The notes under the pieces were generated by a model, which saw nothing but the letters and a program-made list of their open reading frames with translations, did not search any database and had not been told where the DNA came from. The position numbers and the translations under genes were made by a program. Below, piece by piece: positions 34,422 through 43,157 of a DNA stretch of 64,000 bases (positions are counted from its first letter, which is position 1; the number at the start of each line of letters is the position of its first letter). Origin of the DNA: Gammaproteobacteria bacterium (GTDB lineage Bacteria > Gemmatimonadota > Gemmatimonadetes > Longimicrobiales > Gaopeijiaceae); NCBI GenBank assembly GCA_028819075.1, contig JAPPMM010000043.1, positions 1-64,000 on the forward strand, read 5' to 3'.

Positions 34422-35342
34422 GTGGAGCCGAGCCGCGGTCTGACCGCGATCGCGGTGGAGAGCGCCTGCCGCGCGATCGGCCTGGATTTCGCCGACGTCC
34501 TGAGCGCGCGCCCCGTCGGAGGCGGATGCATCAACCAGGGCACCGCCCTTCGCACCACCCGGGGCGACTTCTTTCTCAAGTGGAACCGGCAGGCGGATCA
34601 TCGCTTCTTCGGCGTGGAGTCCGAAGGCCTGGAGACGCTGGCCGCCTCGGGCTCGGTGCGGGTGCCGTCCGTCATCGCCGCGAGCGGGCCCGGGGACGAG
34701 GTCGCCTGGCTGCTCCTGGAGTGGATCGAGGAGGGCCGGCCCGACAGAAGGAGCTGGATCCGGCTGGGCCGGGAGCTGGCCGCGCTGCACCGGGGTGCGG
34801 ACCCGGGCGGGCCGGATGCCCGCTTCGGGTGGAGCGGCGACAACCTGATCGGATCGCTGCCGCAGCCCAACGGGTGGAGCGACGACTGGGCCGGCTTCTG
34901 GGCGGAGCGGCGCATCCGTCCGCTGGCGCGGGAGTTGCGTGAGCGAGGCGCCCTCTCTGCCGCCCAGGCGAACATCGTGGAAGCGGTAGCCAGGCGCGCA
35001 GGCGAGCTCGTCAGTCCCGCGGCGGCGGCCGACGGCCCTTCCCTCCTCCACGGCGACCTCTGGTCCGGCAACGTCCTCTTCGCCCGCGACGGCGCGCCCG
35101 TGCTCATCGATCCGGCGGTGTACGTCGGGCACCGCGAGGTGGACCTGGCCATGGCCGATCTTTTCGGCGGCTTCTCGGGGGCCTTCCGCGAGGCCTACGA
35201 GGATGCCTGGCCGCTCCAGCCGGCCCATCGGCGACGGCGGCCCGCGTACCAGCTCTACCCGCTGCTGGTGCACGCACGGCTCTTCGGAGGCGGCTATGCG
35301 GCGTCCGCGGCAGCCGCGGCCAGGGCGGCGCTGGGGGGATAG
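34422..35342 (+). CDS. Fructosamine/ketosamine-3-kinase-like protein
   Basis: About 306 residues from the GTG at 34422, 34 bases after the MerR stop. The aminoglycoside-phosphotransferase-like fold is shown by VGGGCINQGTALRTTRGDFFLK with the ATP-binding lysine, LLLEWIEEG, LAALHRG, and the catalytic and metal sites LLHGDLWSGNVLF and IDPAVYVGHREVDLAMADLFG, which are hallmarks of the fructosamine kinase family. Members phosphorylate sugar adducts on proteins or small amines so that they fall off. The start is uncertain because only AAGG lies upstream. It shares a direction with MerR but may have its own promoter. Confidence 0.87.
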   Translation: MEPSRGLTAIAVESACRAIGLDFADVLSARPVGGGCINQGTALRTTRGDFFLKWNRQADHRFFGVESEGLETLAASGSVRVPSVIAASGPGDEVAWLLLEWIEEGRPDRRSWIRLGRELAALHRGADPGGPDARFGWSGDNLIGSLPQPNGWSDDWAGFWAERRIRPLARELRERGALSAAQANIVEAVARRAGELVSPAAAADGPSLLHGDLWSGNVLFARDGAPVLIDPAVYVGHREVDLAMADLFGGFSGAFREAYEDAWPLQPAHRRRRPAYQLYPLLVHARLFGGGYAASAAAAARAALGG

Positions 35343-35431
35343 GGACACGTGCCCCGTCGTTTCGCCCGGTCCGCTCCAACGGCATATCATCCTTGCTGAG
35401 GTACGAGCGGCAAACTCCCCCGGGAGGCAAG

Positions 35432-36682
35432 ATGCGATTGACGCGGGTCGGTGTGGTCTTCTTGACGGGTGCTCTTGCGTCGGGGCCTCTCGCCCTGTCG
35501 GGACAGGACGGCGTGCCGCGGGTCACGCTCGCGGAAGCGCTGGAAGCCTTCGGCGAGAACAGTCCCGCGCTGCGCATCGCCCGGGCCGAGGCGGCCGGGA
35601 TCGCGGGGCGGGCGCGCCAGTCGCGCGGCTACGCCAACCCCGCCTTCTCGCTCCTGCGCGAGGATCTGAGTCGTTCGGGCGAAGATTACTGGGAAGCGAC
35701 CGCAGGGCTGATGCAGCGGATCGAATGGCCGGGTCGCACCGTGGCCCGCGGAGTGGCTGCCCGCCACACCGTCACCGGGGCCGAAGCCCGGTTTCGAGCG
35801 GACTCGCTGCAGCTGGTCTTCGCCGTCCGCGAGGCCTATGTGCGCGCTTGGCTCGCGGAGGAGGCGGAGCGCACCATCGGGCAGGCCGCGGAGATGATCC
35901 AGGGGGTCACGCGCGCGGCGGAGCAGCGCCTCGAGGCGGGCGACATCTCGGGGTACGAAACCCGTCGTCTGCGCCTTGGCCGCATTCAAGCCGAGAAGGA
36001 TGAAGCGGATGCGGAGCTGCGCGCCCGCGCCGCCCGCAGGCTGCTGGCGTCCCTTGTCCTTCCGGAAGTTTCCCTGCACGAGCTGGGACCCGCGGATGCG
36101 ATAATCGGCGTTCCGCCCGCCATCGCCTCCGGGAGCGCCCTCGATGCCCTTTCCCGGCGTCCTGATCTGGAGGCGGCCGCGCGGGAGCTGGACGCGGCCC
36201 GAGCCCAACACCGGGTCGCGAACCTGGAGTGGGTGCCCGATCCCACCGTGAGCCTGGCGTACAAGGAGCACGCGGACGGCTTCAGGGGCGCGACGGTCGG
36301 CGTGGACCTGCCCCTGCCGATCTTCAACCGGGCCGGGGGTGCCCGCGAAGAGGCCGCCGCGCGCGAATCGGCGGCCACGTCTGGCCTGGACCTCCTCCGC
36401 CGCCAGGCCGAACTCGACCTCGTCGATGCGTCCGATCTGTACTCGGTCGCGCGTGAGCGCCTGGAGGTCACGGGCGAGGGGCTGTTGGCGGAATCCGAGG
36501 TTGTGCTCTCATCGGCGCGGGTAGCGTATGATGAAGGCGAGATGACGCTGGTGGAGTTCCTGGACGCAACGGGGGCCTTCAGGGATGCCCGGCTCAGCGC
36601 GCTCACCCTGCGGGCGGAAGCCTGGATCGCCTACTACAACCTGGTGCGCGCCATGGCTGGCGGCCCCGGGGAGGAATCATGA
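35432..36682 (+). CDS. TolC-family outer-membrane channel (CzcC/CusC-like)
   Basis: The ATG at 35432 has GGGAGG four bases upstream. The 416-residue product has a signal peptide (TRVGVVFLTGALASGPLALSG) and the two long helical-hairpin repeats of outer-membrane efflux proteins, with VTLAEALEAFGENSPALRIA at the start, DPTVSLAYKEHADGFRGATV in the middle and YDEGEMTLVEFLDATGAF near the end. It provides the outer-membrane exit for the adaptor and RND pump that follow. Its stop overlaps the adaptor start (ATGATGA). Confidence 0.9.
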   Translation: MRLTRVGVVFLTGALASGPLALSGQDGVPRVTLAEALEAFGENSPALRIARAEAAGIAGRARQSRGYANPAFSLLREDLSRSGEDYWEATAGLMQRIEWPGRTVARGVAARHTVTGAEARFRADSLQLVFAVREAYVRAWLAEEAERTIGQAAEMIQGVTRAAEQRLEAGDISGYETRRLRLGRIQAEKDEADAELRARAARRLLASLVLPEVSLHELGPADAIIGVPPAIASGSALDALSRRPDLEAAARELDAARAQHRVANLEWVPDPTVSLAYKEHADGFRGATVGVDLPLPIFNRAGGAREEAAARESAATSGLDLLRRQAELDLVDASDLYSVARERLEVTGEGLLAESEVVLSSARVAYDEGEMTLVEFLDATGAFRDARLSALTLRAEAWIAYYNLVRAMAGGPGEES

Positions 36683-38280
36683 TGAGGGCGGATGGGGTGG
36701 CGCCGGTGTCGGCGGTCTTGATTGCGCTGGTGTCCGGGGTCGCGTCGGCCCTGGTGTCGAGGGTCAAGACTGCGCTGAGGCCCGGGCTCGCCGTCGTGCT
36801 GGTGTTCGGGACCGCCGCGCTCTGGCTCATCGGCTGCGGTCCGGGCGTGGACGAACTTCCGCCGGAGCCCGATCAGGCCTTTGCCGGGGGCGCGGTGGTG
36901 ACCCACTGGACCGACGCGCTCGAACTCTTCGTCGAATACCCCCCTCACGTTCGCGGGCTGGCGGGCGACGTGTGGGCCATCCACCTCACCTGGCTCGCGG
37001 ACTGGTCGCCCGTCGAGGGCGGCAGCCTGACGCTGGCGCTGCAAGGACCGGGAGGGGCGCGTGAGGAAATCGTCATGCCCGCGCCCGCCCGGGCAGGCGT
37101 CTTTACGACAGCTCCGGTGCTGCCGGCCGCGGGCATCTGGCGCGCCGACCTCACCCTCTCGGTCGACGGCCGGGAGTACCCGGTCCCGGTGGGCGAACTC
37201 GAGGTCTTCGAGAGCGTGGACGCCCTGCTGCCGGACGAGGAGGTGTCGCCTCCGGGCCTGATCACGCTGCTCAAGGAGCAGCAGTGGGTGATGCCCTTCG
37301 CGGTGGCGGCCGCGGAAGAGAAGAGTATCCCCCGTTCGATTCCTGCCGCGGGAGAAATCGTCGCGCCCGCCGACGGCCTCGCGCACGTCTCCGTGCCGGT
37401 CACCGGCCTGGTGGTCGTGCAGGGTCCCACGCCCGCTCCGGGGGATCGGGTCGCCGCGGGGCAGACGCTCGCGCTGATCGCGCCCACCAGCCTGGACGAC
37501 TCCTTCGCGCGCATGCAGGTGCGGGTGGCGCACGCCGAGCGGGAGGCGGCGCGCGCAGAGCGGCTGTTCGCCGCGGAGGCCGTCCCGGAACGCCGCCTGC
37601 TGGAGGCGCGGCACGAACTGGAAGTAGCGCGCGCGGCATTCGCGGCCGTAGGCGGGATGGAGTCGCCGGAGGGCGATGAGGCCGCGCACCTGTATGCGCT
37701 GCGGAGCCCCATCGGCGGGGTCATCGCGGAGCGCCATGTCGCCCCCGGCGAGCAGGTGGAAGCGGGCGCGCATGCGTTCACGGTGGTCAATCCGGCGACC
37801 CTCTGGTTTATCGCCCGGCTGCCGGCACGGGAGGCCGCGGCGGCGGGCGGGGTGCGGCAGGCGTGGTTCACGGTCGAGGGTGCGGACGCGATCCACACCA
37901 CCGACAGGGTGGTCTCCACCGGGACGGTCATCGACCCCGAAACCCGCACCCTGCCGCTGCGCTTCGCCGTCGACAACCCGAGCGGCACGCTCAAGGTGGG
38001 CATGCTCGCCGAGGGGCGGCTGCTCACGGGAGAGCCGGTCACCGGCGTCGCCGTCCCGTCCGCCGCGATCCAGGACGAAGACGGGCTCGGGGTCGTCTAC
38101 GTCGAAGTCGGCGGAGAGAGCTTCCAGCGCCGGGTGGTCGAGGCGGGGCCATCCGACGGGGCCTGGACCCTCGTCACCGGCGTGGCGAGCGGCGAGCGGG
38201 TGGTCACCGAGGGCGCCTACCAGGTGTTCCTCGCGTCGCTGGGCGAAGCAGACCTCGCCGACCACGGCCACACGCACTGA
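36679..38280 (+). CDS. RND efflux periplasmic adaptor with N-terminal Ig-like extension
   Basis: This 533-residue protein is a lipoprotein by its WLIGCGPG lipobox (Cys about 53). Before the adaptor core lies an extra beta domain of some 150 residues (THWTDALELFVEYPPHVRG, VWAIHLTWL, AGIWRADLTLSVDGREYPV), similar to YtkA/FixH-like domains. The adaptor core follows: a lipoyl/barrel-sandwich half (EIVAPADGLAHVSVPVTGLV), a short alpha hairpin with many Arg/Ala/Glu residues, and the second half with YALRSPIGGVIAERHVAPGEQV. It joins the inner-membrane pump to the TolC-type channel, probably for a metal ion. Confidence 0.87.
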   Translation: MMRADGVAPVSAVLIALVSGVASALVSRVKTALRPGLAVVLVFGTAALWLIGCGPGVDELPPEPDQAFAGGAVVTHWTDALELFVEYPPHVRGLAGDVWAIHLTWLADWSPVEGGSLTLALQGPGGAREEIVMPAPARAGVFTTAPVLPAAGIWRADLTLSVDGREYPVPVGELEVFESVDALLPDEEVSPPGLITLLKEQQWVMPFAVAAAEEKSIPRSIPAAGEIVAPADGLAHVSVPVTGLVVVQGPTPAPGDRVAAGQTLALIAPTSLDDSFARMQVRVAHAEREAARAERLFAAEAVPERRLLEARHELEVARAAFAAVGGMESPEGDEAAHLYALRSPIGGVIAERHVAPGEQVEAGAHAFTVVNPATLWFIARLPAREAAAAGGVRQAWFTVEGADAIHTTDRVVSTGTVIDPETRTLPLRFAVDNPSGTLKVGMLAEGRLLTGEPVTGVAVPSAAIQDEDGLGVVYVEVGGESFQRRVVEAGPSDGAWTLVTGVASGERVVTEGAYQVFLASLGEADLADHGHTH

Positions 38281-38293
38281 CGAGTACCGGCTG

Positions 38294-41200
38294 ATGACCC
38301 CGACGCCCGCCGAACGGGAGCGGACCGGCCTCCTCGACGCGGTGGTCGGCGCCTCGCTCCGGCACCGGCTGCTCACCGTCGGCGCCGCGGCGATTGCACT
38401 CGCCGGTGGGGGATGGGTCGCGGCGACGCTTCCCGTCGACGTCTTTCCGGACCTCACCGCCCCGACCGTCACGGTGCTCACCGACGCCCACGGCCTGGCG
38501 CCCGAGGAGGTCGAGAGCCTGGTGACCTTCCCGCTCGAAACCGCGGTCAACGGAGCCCCGGGCGTGCGCCGGGTGCGGTCCAGCTCGGCGCAGGGCATCA
38601 GCATCGTGTGGGTGGACTTCGACTGGGGCACGGACCTGTTCCGCGCGCGCCAGATCGTGAACGAGCGGCTCCAGCTCGCGGTTGCGCAGCTCCCCGACGA
38701 CGTGACGGCTCCCGTCCTGGCCCCGGTCAGCTCGATCATGGGCGAGATTCTGCTGGTCGGCATGACCGCGCCGGAAGGGCAGCTCATGGAAGCCCGCACC
38801 GCGGCGGACTGGACGGTGCGGCGTCGTCTGCTGGCCGTGCCGGGCGTGTCGCAGGTGGTCCCGATCGGGGGCGAAGTACGCCAGTACCAAATCCTGGTAG
38901 ATCCCGGCCGGATGCGGGCATACGGCATCGCGCTCGACGAGATTCTCGCCGCCGCCGAAGCCTCGAACCGCAACGTGTCGGGCGGCGTCTATCGCTCCGG
39001 AGGCCGGGAAGTCCTCATCCGGGGCCTCGGGCGCGCACGCGGCCTGGAGGAGATCGGCCTCACCGTGGTCGCGGTGCGCGACGGCGTGCCCGTGCTGATC
39101 GAGGATGTCGCCGACGTGCGCATCGGCCCGAAGATCCGCTTCGGAACCGCCGCGGTGAATGCCGAGCCCGCCGTCATCCTCTCGATCCAGAAGCAGCCCG
39201 GCGCCAACACGCTTGAGCTGACGGAGCGGGTCGACGCCGAGCTGGACGCCATCGAGGCCGAGCTTCCGGCGGGGGTCTCATTCGCGCGGGCCATCTTCCG
39301 CCAGGCGGACTTCATCTCGCTGGCCGTGGAAAACGTGGTCGAGGCGCTCCGCGACGGGGCGGTGCTCGTCGTCGTCATCCTGTTCCTTTTCCTCTGGAAC
39401 CTGCGCACGACGGTCATCTCGGTGCTGGCGATTCCCCTGTCGCTCGCGCTGGCCGTGATCGCCCTGCTGCTGCTCGGGGGCACCATCAACACGATGACCC
39501 TGGGGGGGATGGCCATCGCCATCGGCGCCCTGGTCGACGACGCCATCATCTTCGTGGAGAACGCCTACCGGCGGCTGCGCGGCAACCGGCAACAGCCGGA
39601 GGACAGGCGGCAGCCGACGCTGCCGCTGATCCGGTACGCGGCGCGCGAGATGCGCGACCCGATCGTCAATGCGACCATCATCATCACCGTGGTGTTCGTG
39701 CCGCTCTTCTTCCTGTCCGGGGTGGAGGGCCGCATGCTGCGCCCGCTCGGCCAGGCCTACATCGTGGCCATTCTGGCCTCGCTGCTGGTGGCGGTGACCG
39801 TGACTCCGGTGCTCTGTTCCCTGCTCCTGTCGGGCGATCGCTCGCTGGCCAGGAAGCAGGAGCCCTGGCTGCTGCGCGGGGTGCAGCGCGTCTACGGCAA
39901 CCTGCTGGAATGGACCCTGCGCCGCTCCGGTGTGGTGGTGGCGGGGGCAGGCGTGCTGCTGCTGGGCACCCTGGCCGTGATTCCCTCGCTGGGGGGCGAG
40001 TTCCTGCCGCCGTTCCGGGAAGGTTCGCTGACCATCTCGGTGGTGAGCCTGCCGGGCACTGCGCTCGCCGAGTCGGACGCGATCGGGGCGCGGGTGGAGC
40101 GGCGCCTGCTGGCCCATCAGGCCGTGGTCTCCACCTCGCGCCGGACCGGGCGGGCGGACCTGGACGAGCACGCGCAGGGCCCCAACGCCTCCGAGATCGA
40201 CGCGCGCCTGGACCTGGACGACTACGACCTGGACGATGTCCTGGCCGAGCTGCGCGCCGACCTCACCGGGTTTCCGGGCACCAGCATCACGGTGGGTCAG
40301 CCCATCGGACACCGCATCGACCACATGCTCTCCGGGACGCGTGCCGCCATCGCGGTGAACCTGTTCGGGCCCGAGCTGCAGCCCCTGCGCGACATCGCGG
40401 GGGAGATCGAGGCCGTCGCCGGACAGGTTCCCGGCCTCGTGGACATCGCCGTCGAACGGCAGGCGGACGTGCCGCAACTCCAGGTTCGAGCCGACCGCCG
40501 CGCCATGGCCCGCTACGGCGTCACCCCGGGCTCGCTGACGGCCGCTGTGGACGTGGCGTTCCAGGGCGAGGAGGTCTCGCTGATCCGCGAGGGTCAGCGC
40601 GCCTTCGACCTGGTGGTGCGCTACGCCGAGGAACACCGCGCGGACGCCGATGCCATCGGAAGCACGCTGGTGTCGACGCCGGCGGGGGCCACCGTCCCGC
40701 TTTCGCAGCTCGCCTCCGTCGTGCCGGCGCGCGGTCCCAACACCATCAGCCGTGAAAACGTCCAGCGAAAGATCGCGATCAGCGCCAACGTGGCCGACCG
40801 CGACGTGGTAAGCGCGGTGACGGAGCTGCAGGAGAAAGTCGCGGCGGAAGTGGCGCTGCCGCAGGGGTACTCGCTTCAGTACGGCGGCCAGTTCGAGAGC
40901 GGACAGGCGGCCACCCGAAGCATCACCATCCTCTCGTTCTTCTCCATCGCGGCGATCTTTCTGGTGCTGCTGCGGGCCTTCGGCAACATCCGCACGGCGG
41001 TGCTGCTCATGGCCAACCTGCCGCTGGCGCTCGCGGGCGGCGTCGCCGCGGTGATGCTCATCGGAGGCGCCATCAACGTCGCCACCCTGGTCGGTTTCAT
41101 CACCCTGTTCGGCATCGCGGTGCGCAACGGGATCCTGCTGGTGAGCCGCTACCAGCACCTGTGCGGGCACGGCCTTCCCCTCCCGAACGCCATCCGGCGC

Positions 41201-41419
41201 GGATCCGCGGAGCGGCTCAGCCCGATCGTGATGACCGCGCTCACCACCGGGCTGGCGCTGATACCGCTGGCGCTCGGCATCGGCGAGCCCGGCAAGGAGA
41301 TTCAGGCTCCGCTCGCGGTCGTCGTGCTCGGGGGCCTGACCACCTCGACCTTCCTCAACATGTTCGTCATTCCCGCGCTCTTCCTGCGGTATGGCCGATT
41401 CGGGAAGGAAGCGCGCTGA
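38294..41419 (+). CDS. Heavy-metal-type RND efflux pump (CzcA/CusA superfamily)
   Basis: The frame is open far upstream, but the homologous start is the ATG at 38294, 13 bases after the adaptor, giving 1041 residues. It has the RND layout of twelve membrane helices and two large periplasmic loops. In TM4 the proton-relay segment reads AIAIGALVDDAIIFVEN, which lacks the first aspartate of CzcA and resembles CusA-type pumps. However, the periplasmic region reads ISVVSLPG where CusA has YMPSTLPG, and RIDHMLSG replaces RIDMLSTG, so the copper/silver methionine pattern is not conserved. The exported ion is therefore uncertain. Confidence 0.9.
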   Translation: MTPTPAERERTGLLDAVVGASLRHRLLTVGAAAIALAGGGWVAATLPVDVFPDLTAPTVTVLTDAHGLAPEEVESLVTFPLETAVNGAPGVRRVRSSSAQGISIVWVDFDWGTDLFRARQIVNERLQLAVAQLPDDVTAPVLAPVSSIMGEILLVGMTAPEGQLMEARTAADWTVRRRLLAVPGVSQVVPIGGEVRQYQILVDPGRMRAYGIALDEILAAAEASNRNVSGGVYRSGGREVLIRGLGRARGLEEIGLTVVAVRDGVPVLIEDVADVRIGPKIRFGTAAVNAEPAVILSIQKQPGANTLELTERVDAELDAIEAELPAGVSFARAIFRQADFISLAVENVVEALRDGAVLVVVILFLFLWNLRTTVISVLAIPLSLALAVIALLLLGGTINTMTLGGMAIAIGALVDDAIIFVENAYRRLRGNRQQPEDRRQPTLPLIRYAAREMRDPIVNATIIITVVFVPLFFLSGVEGRMLRPLGQAYIVAILASLLVAVTVTPVLCSLLLSGDRSLARKQEPWLLRGVQRVYGNLLEWTLRRSGVVVAGAGVLLLGTLAVIPSLGGEFLPPFREGSLTISVVSLPGTALAESDAIGARVERRLLAHQAVVSTSRRTGRADLDEHAQGPNASEIDARLDLDDYDLDDVLAELRADLTGFPGTSITVGQPIGHRIDHMLSGTRAAIAVNLFGPELQPLRDIAGEIEAVAGQVPGLVDIAVERQADVPQLQVRADRRAMARYGVTPGSLTAAVDVAFQGEEVSLIREGQRAFDLVVRYAEEHRADADAIGSTLVSTPAGATVPLSQLASVVPARGPNTISRENVQRKIAISANVADRDVVSAVTELQEKVAAEVALPQGYSLQYGGQFESGQAATRSITILSFFSIAAIFLVLLRAFGNIRTAVLLMANLPLALAGGVAAVMLIGGAINVATLVGFITLFGIAVRNGILLVSRYQHLCGHGLPLPNAIRRGSAERLSPIVMTALTTGLALIPLALGIGEPGKEIQAPLAVVVLGGLTTSTFLNMFVIPALFLRYGRFGKEAR

Positions 41420-41588
41420 AAACAGCCGGACGGCGCCCGACTCGCTGCGGCTGGCACGCTGTGAGCGCCTTGGCAGGCGCCAACTCCCGATTTGCGGTGT
41501 CCGTGTGACCCGAACAAATACCGAATTACGGGGTAGGAGGAGGTGAGCCAGTAACCGATCTTCCCAGAGCCCCCGGAATCAGACCACC

Positions 41589-43106
41589 ATGTCCTCTGCC
41601 TCCGCCACACCAGTCGCACTCGCCCCAGTTCCTCCTTCGCCCACTCCTTCCACCTCAGGCCAGCCCGCCGCGAGTCCGCTCGTCCCAACCGCGCCCGCTT
41701 CTATTACGCCCATTCCCGCCGCAGTCGCCCCTGTTGCGCCCATCTCCAAAGGGTTCAGCCCCGATCTCGATCCGCTCGGCGACGAGATCGCCCTTCTCTG
41801 CGCCCACATCACCGCCGCCACCTACCGGCTCCTCTGCCTGCTGAAGGTCTACGACGAAGAGGAACGCTGGCAGGGATTCCGCTCCTGCGCCCACTGGCTC
41901 TCCTGGCGCACCGGCATCTCGCTCGGTCCCGCCCGCGAGAAGATGCGCGTGGCCCGCTGCCTCCCCTCCCTGTCCCTGATCCCCGAAGCCTTCGCCAGGG
42001 GAGAGCTCTCGTACTCGAAGGTGCGGGCCCTGACGCGCATCGCCAACCCGGAAAACGAAGAGAAAATCCTCGACTTCGCACGCCACGGCACCACCGCGCA
42101 CGTGGAGCGCATGGTCCGGCATTGGCGCTGCCTGGACCGGGGCGACGCCTCGGAGGCCGCCCGTGCGGAGCGCCGCGGCCTCTCGGTGTGGCTCACCGAC
42201 GACGGCAGCTATGAAGTGCGGGGCCGCCTCAACCCGGAGGTGGGCGCCCTGCTCCTCAAGGCGCTCGAGGTCGCGGAAGGCCGGCTCTACCGCGCCGAGC
42301 GCAGCGCCGGGACCGAGCACCGGACCACGCCGCTACAGCGTCGAGCCGACGCCCTGGGGCTGTGGCTCGAGGAGCGCGTGCAGCCTCAGGTACAGCTCGT
42401 GATGCACTCGTTCCAAGGGGAGGAGCAGGAGAAGCGGGAGGAGCATCAGAAGCAGGAGGAGCAGGAGCAGGAAGTGTCGGCCCCGCTGGTCACCGAGGAC
42501 GGCTCGAGCGTTTCAGCTGAAACGTCTTCGCGGCTCGCATGCGATGCCGAAGTCGTGCCCATCGCGCGTGGGGCAGACGGTTCCGTGCTGGATGTCGGGC
42601 GTCGCCGGAGGACGGTGGGCTGGAGGCTGCGCAAGGCCCTCGAGGCCCGCGACGGCGGGTGCCGCTTCCCGGGATGCGACTCGCGCGCGCGCATCCACGC
42701 CCATCACATCACGCCATGGGCCGAGGGTGGAGAGACCGCGATGGACAACCTGGTGCTCCTGTGTCCGTTCCACCACCGCGCGGTCCACGAAGGGGGATGG
42801 CGGGTGGAGATGGACGAGTGGGGAGCCCCGCGCTTCCTCAAACCCCAGCGCGTTCCGCTGCCGATGGTGCCCGCCTCCCCGGACATCGGCGGCCTGGTGC
42901 CCCGCGGCGCCGCGACGGCACGTCCGATGTCTTCGCGGACTTTCCCGGTGTCGTCGGCGCAGGACTTCGGTCTGACCCGCTGGCACGGACAGGACGGCAT
43001 CGACGCCTGGACCGGGGACTCGCTGTGGACGGGCGAACGCATCGACTGGGGCTATGCGATGTTGTGCCTCTGGACGGATGGAGATGAGGTCGCGCGAGGG
43101 ACGTAG
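41589..43106 (+). CDS. DUF222 / HNH endonuclease domain protein
   Basis: This 505-residue protein has a Pro/Ala/Ser-rich start, a DUF222 domain (about 60-230: YDEEERWQGFRSCAHWLSW, GPAREKMRVARCL, FARGELSYSKVRALTRI), a Glu/Gln/Lys-rich low-complexity spacer near 275-300, and an HNH nuclease site (GCRFPGCDSRARIHAHHITP, GGETAMDNLVLLCPFHHRAVH) with all expected His, Asn and paired Cys residues. The family (13E12-like) is often multicopy and is presumed mobile or self-propagating. No intron or inverted repeats are visible around it. GGAGGAGG lies about 50 bases upstream of this ATG, too far to act as its ribosome site, so the start is uncertain. Confidence 0.88.
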   Translation: MSSASATPVALAPVPPSPTPSTSGQPAASPLVPTAPASITPIPAAVAPVAPISKGFSPDLDPLGDEIALLCAHITAATYRLLCLLKVYDEEERWQGFRSCAHWLSWRTGISLGPAREKMRVARCLPSLSLIPEAFARGELSYSKVRALTRIANPENEEKILDFARHGTTAHVERMVRHWRCLDRGDASEAARAERRGLSVWLTDDGSYEVRGRLNPEVGALLLKALEVAEGRLYRAERSAGTEHRTTPLQRRADALGLWLEERVQPQVQLVMHSFQGEEQEKREEHQKQEEQEQEVSAPLVTEDGSSVSAETSSRLACDAEVVPIARGADGSVLDVGRRRRTVGWRLRKALEARDGGCRFPGCDSRARIHAHHITPWAEGGETAMDNLVLLCPFHHRAVHEGGWRVEMDEWGAPRFLKPQRVPLPMVPASPDIGGLVPRGAATARPMSSRTFPVSSAQDFGLTRWHGQDGIDAWTGDSLWTGERIDWGYAMLCLWTDGDEVARGT

Positions 43107-43157
43107 GGAGACACTGGCCACCCCTGACCCTTCGTCTACACCGGCGGAAGTTCGGAC

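Noticed and set aside
37676-38293. An upstream extension of the first RND pump frame
   Set aside because: It overlaps the adaptor gene in another frame, and the pump's conserved N-terminus begins at the ATG at 38294.
41470-41490. Possible terminator hairpin after the first RND pump (GCGCC/GGCGC)
   Set aside because: The stem is only five base pairs and no T-run follows, so it cannot be told from chance in GC-rich DNA.
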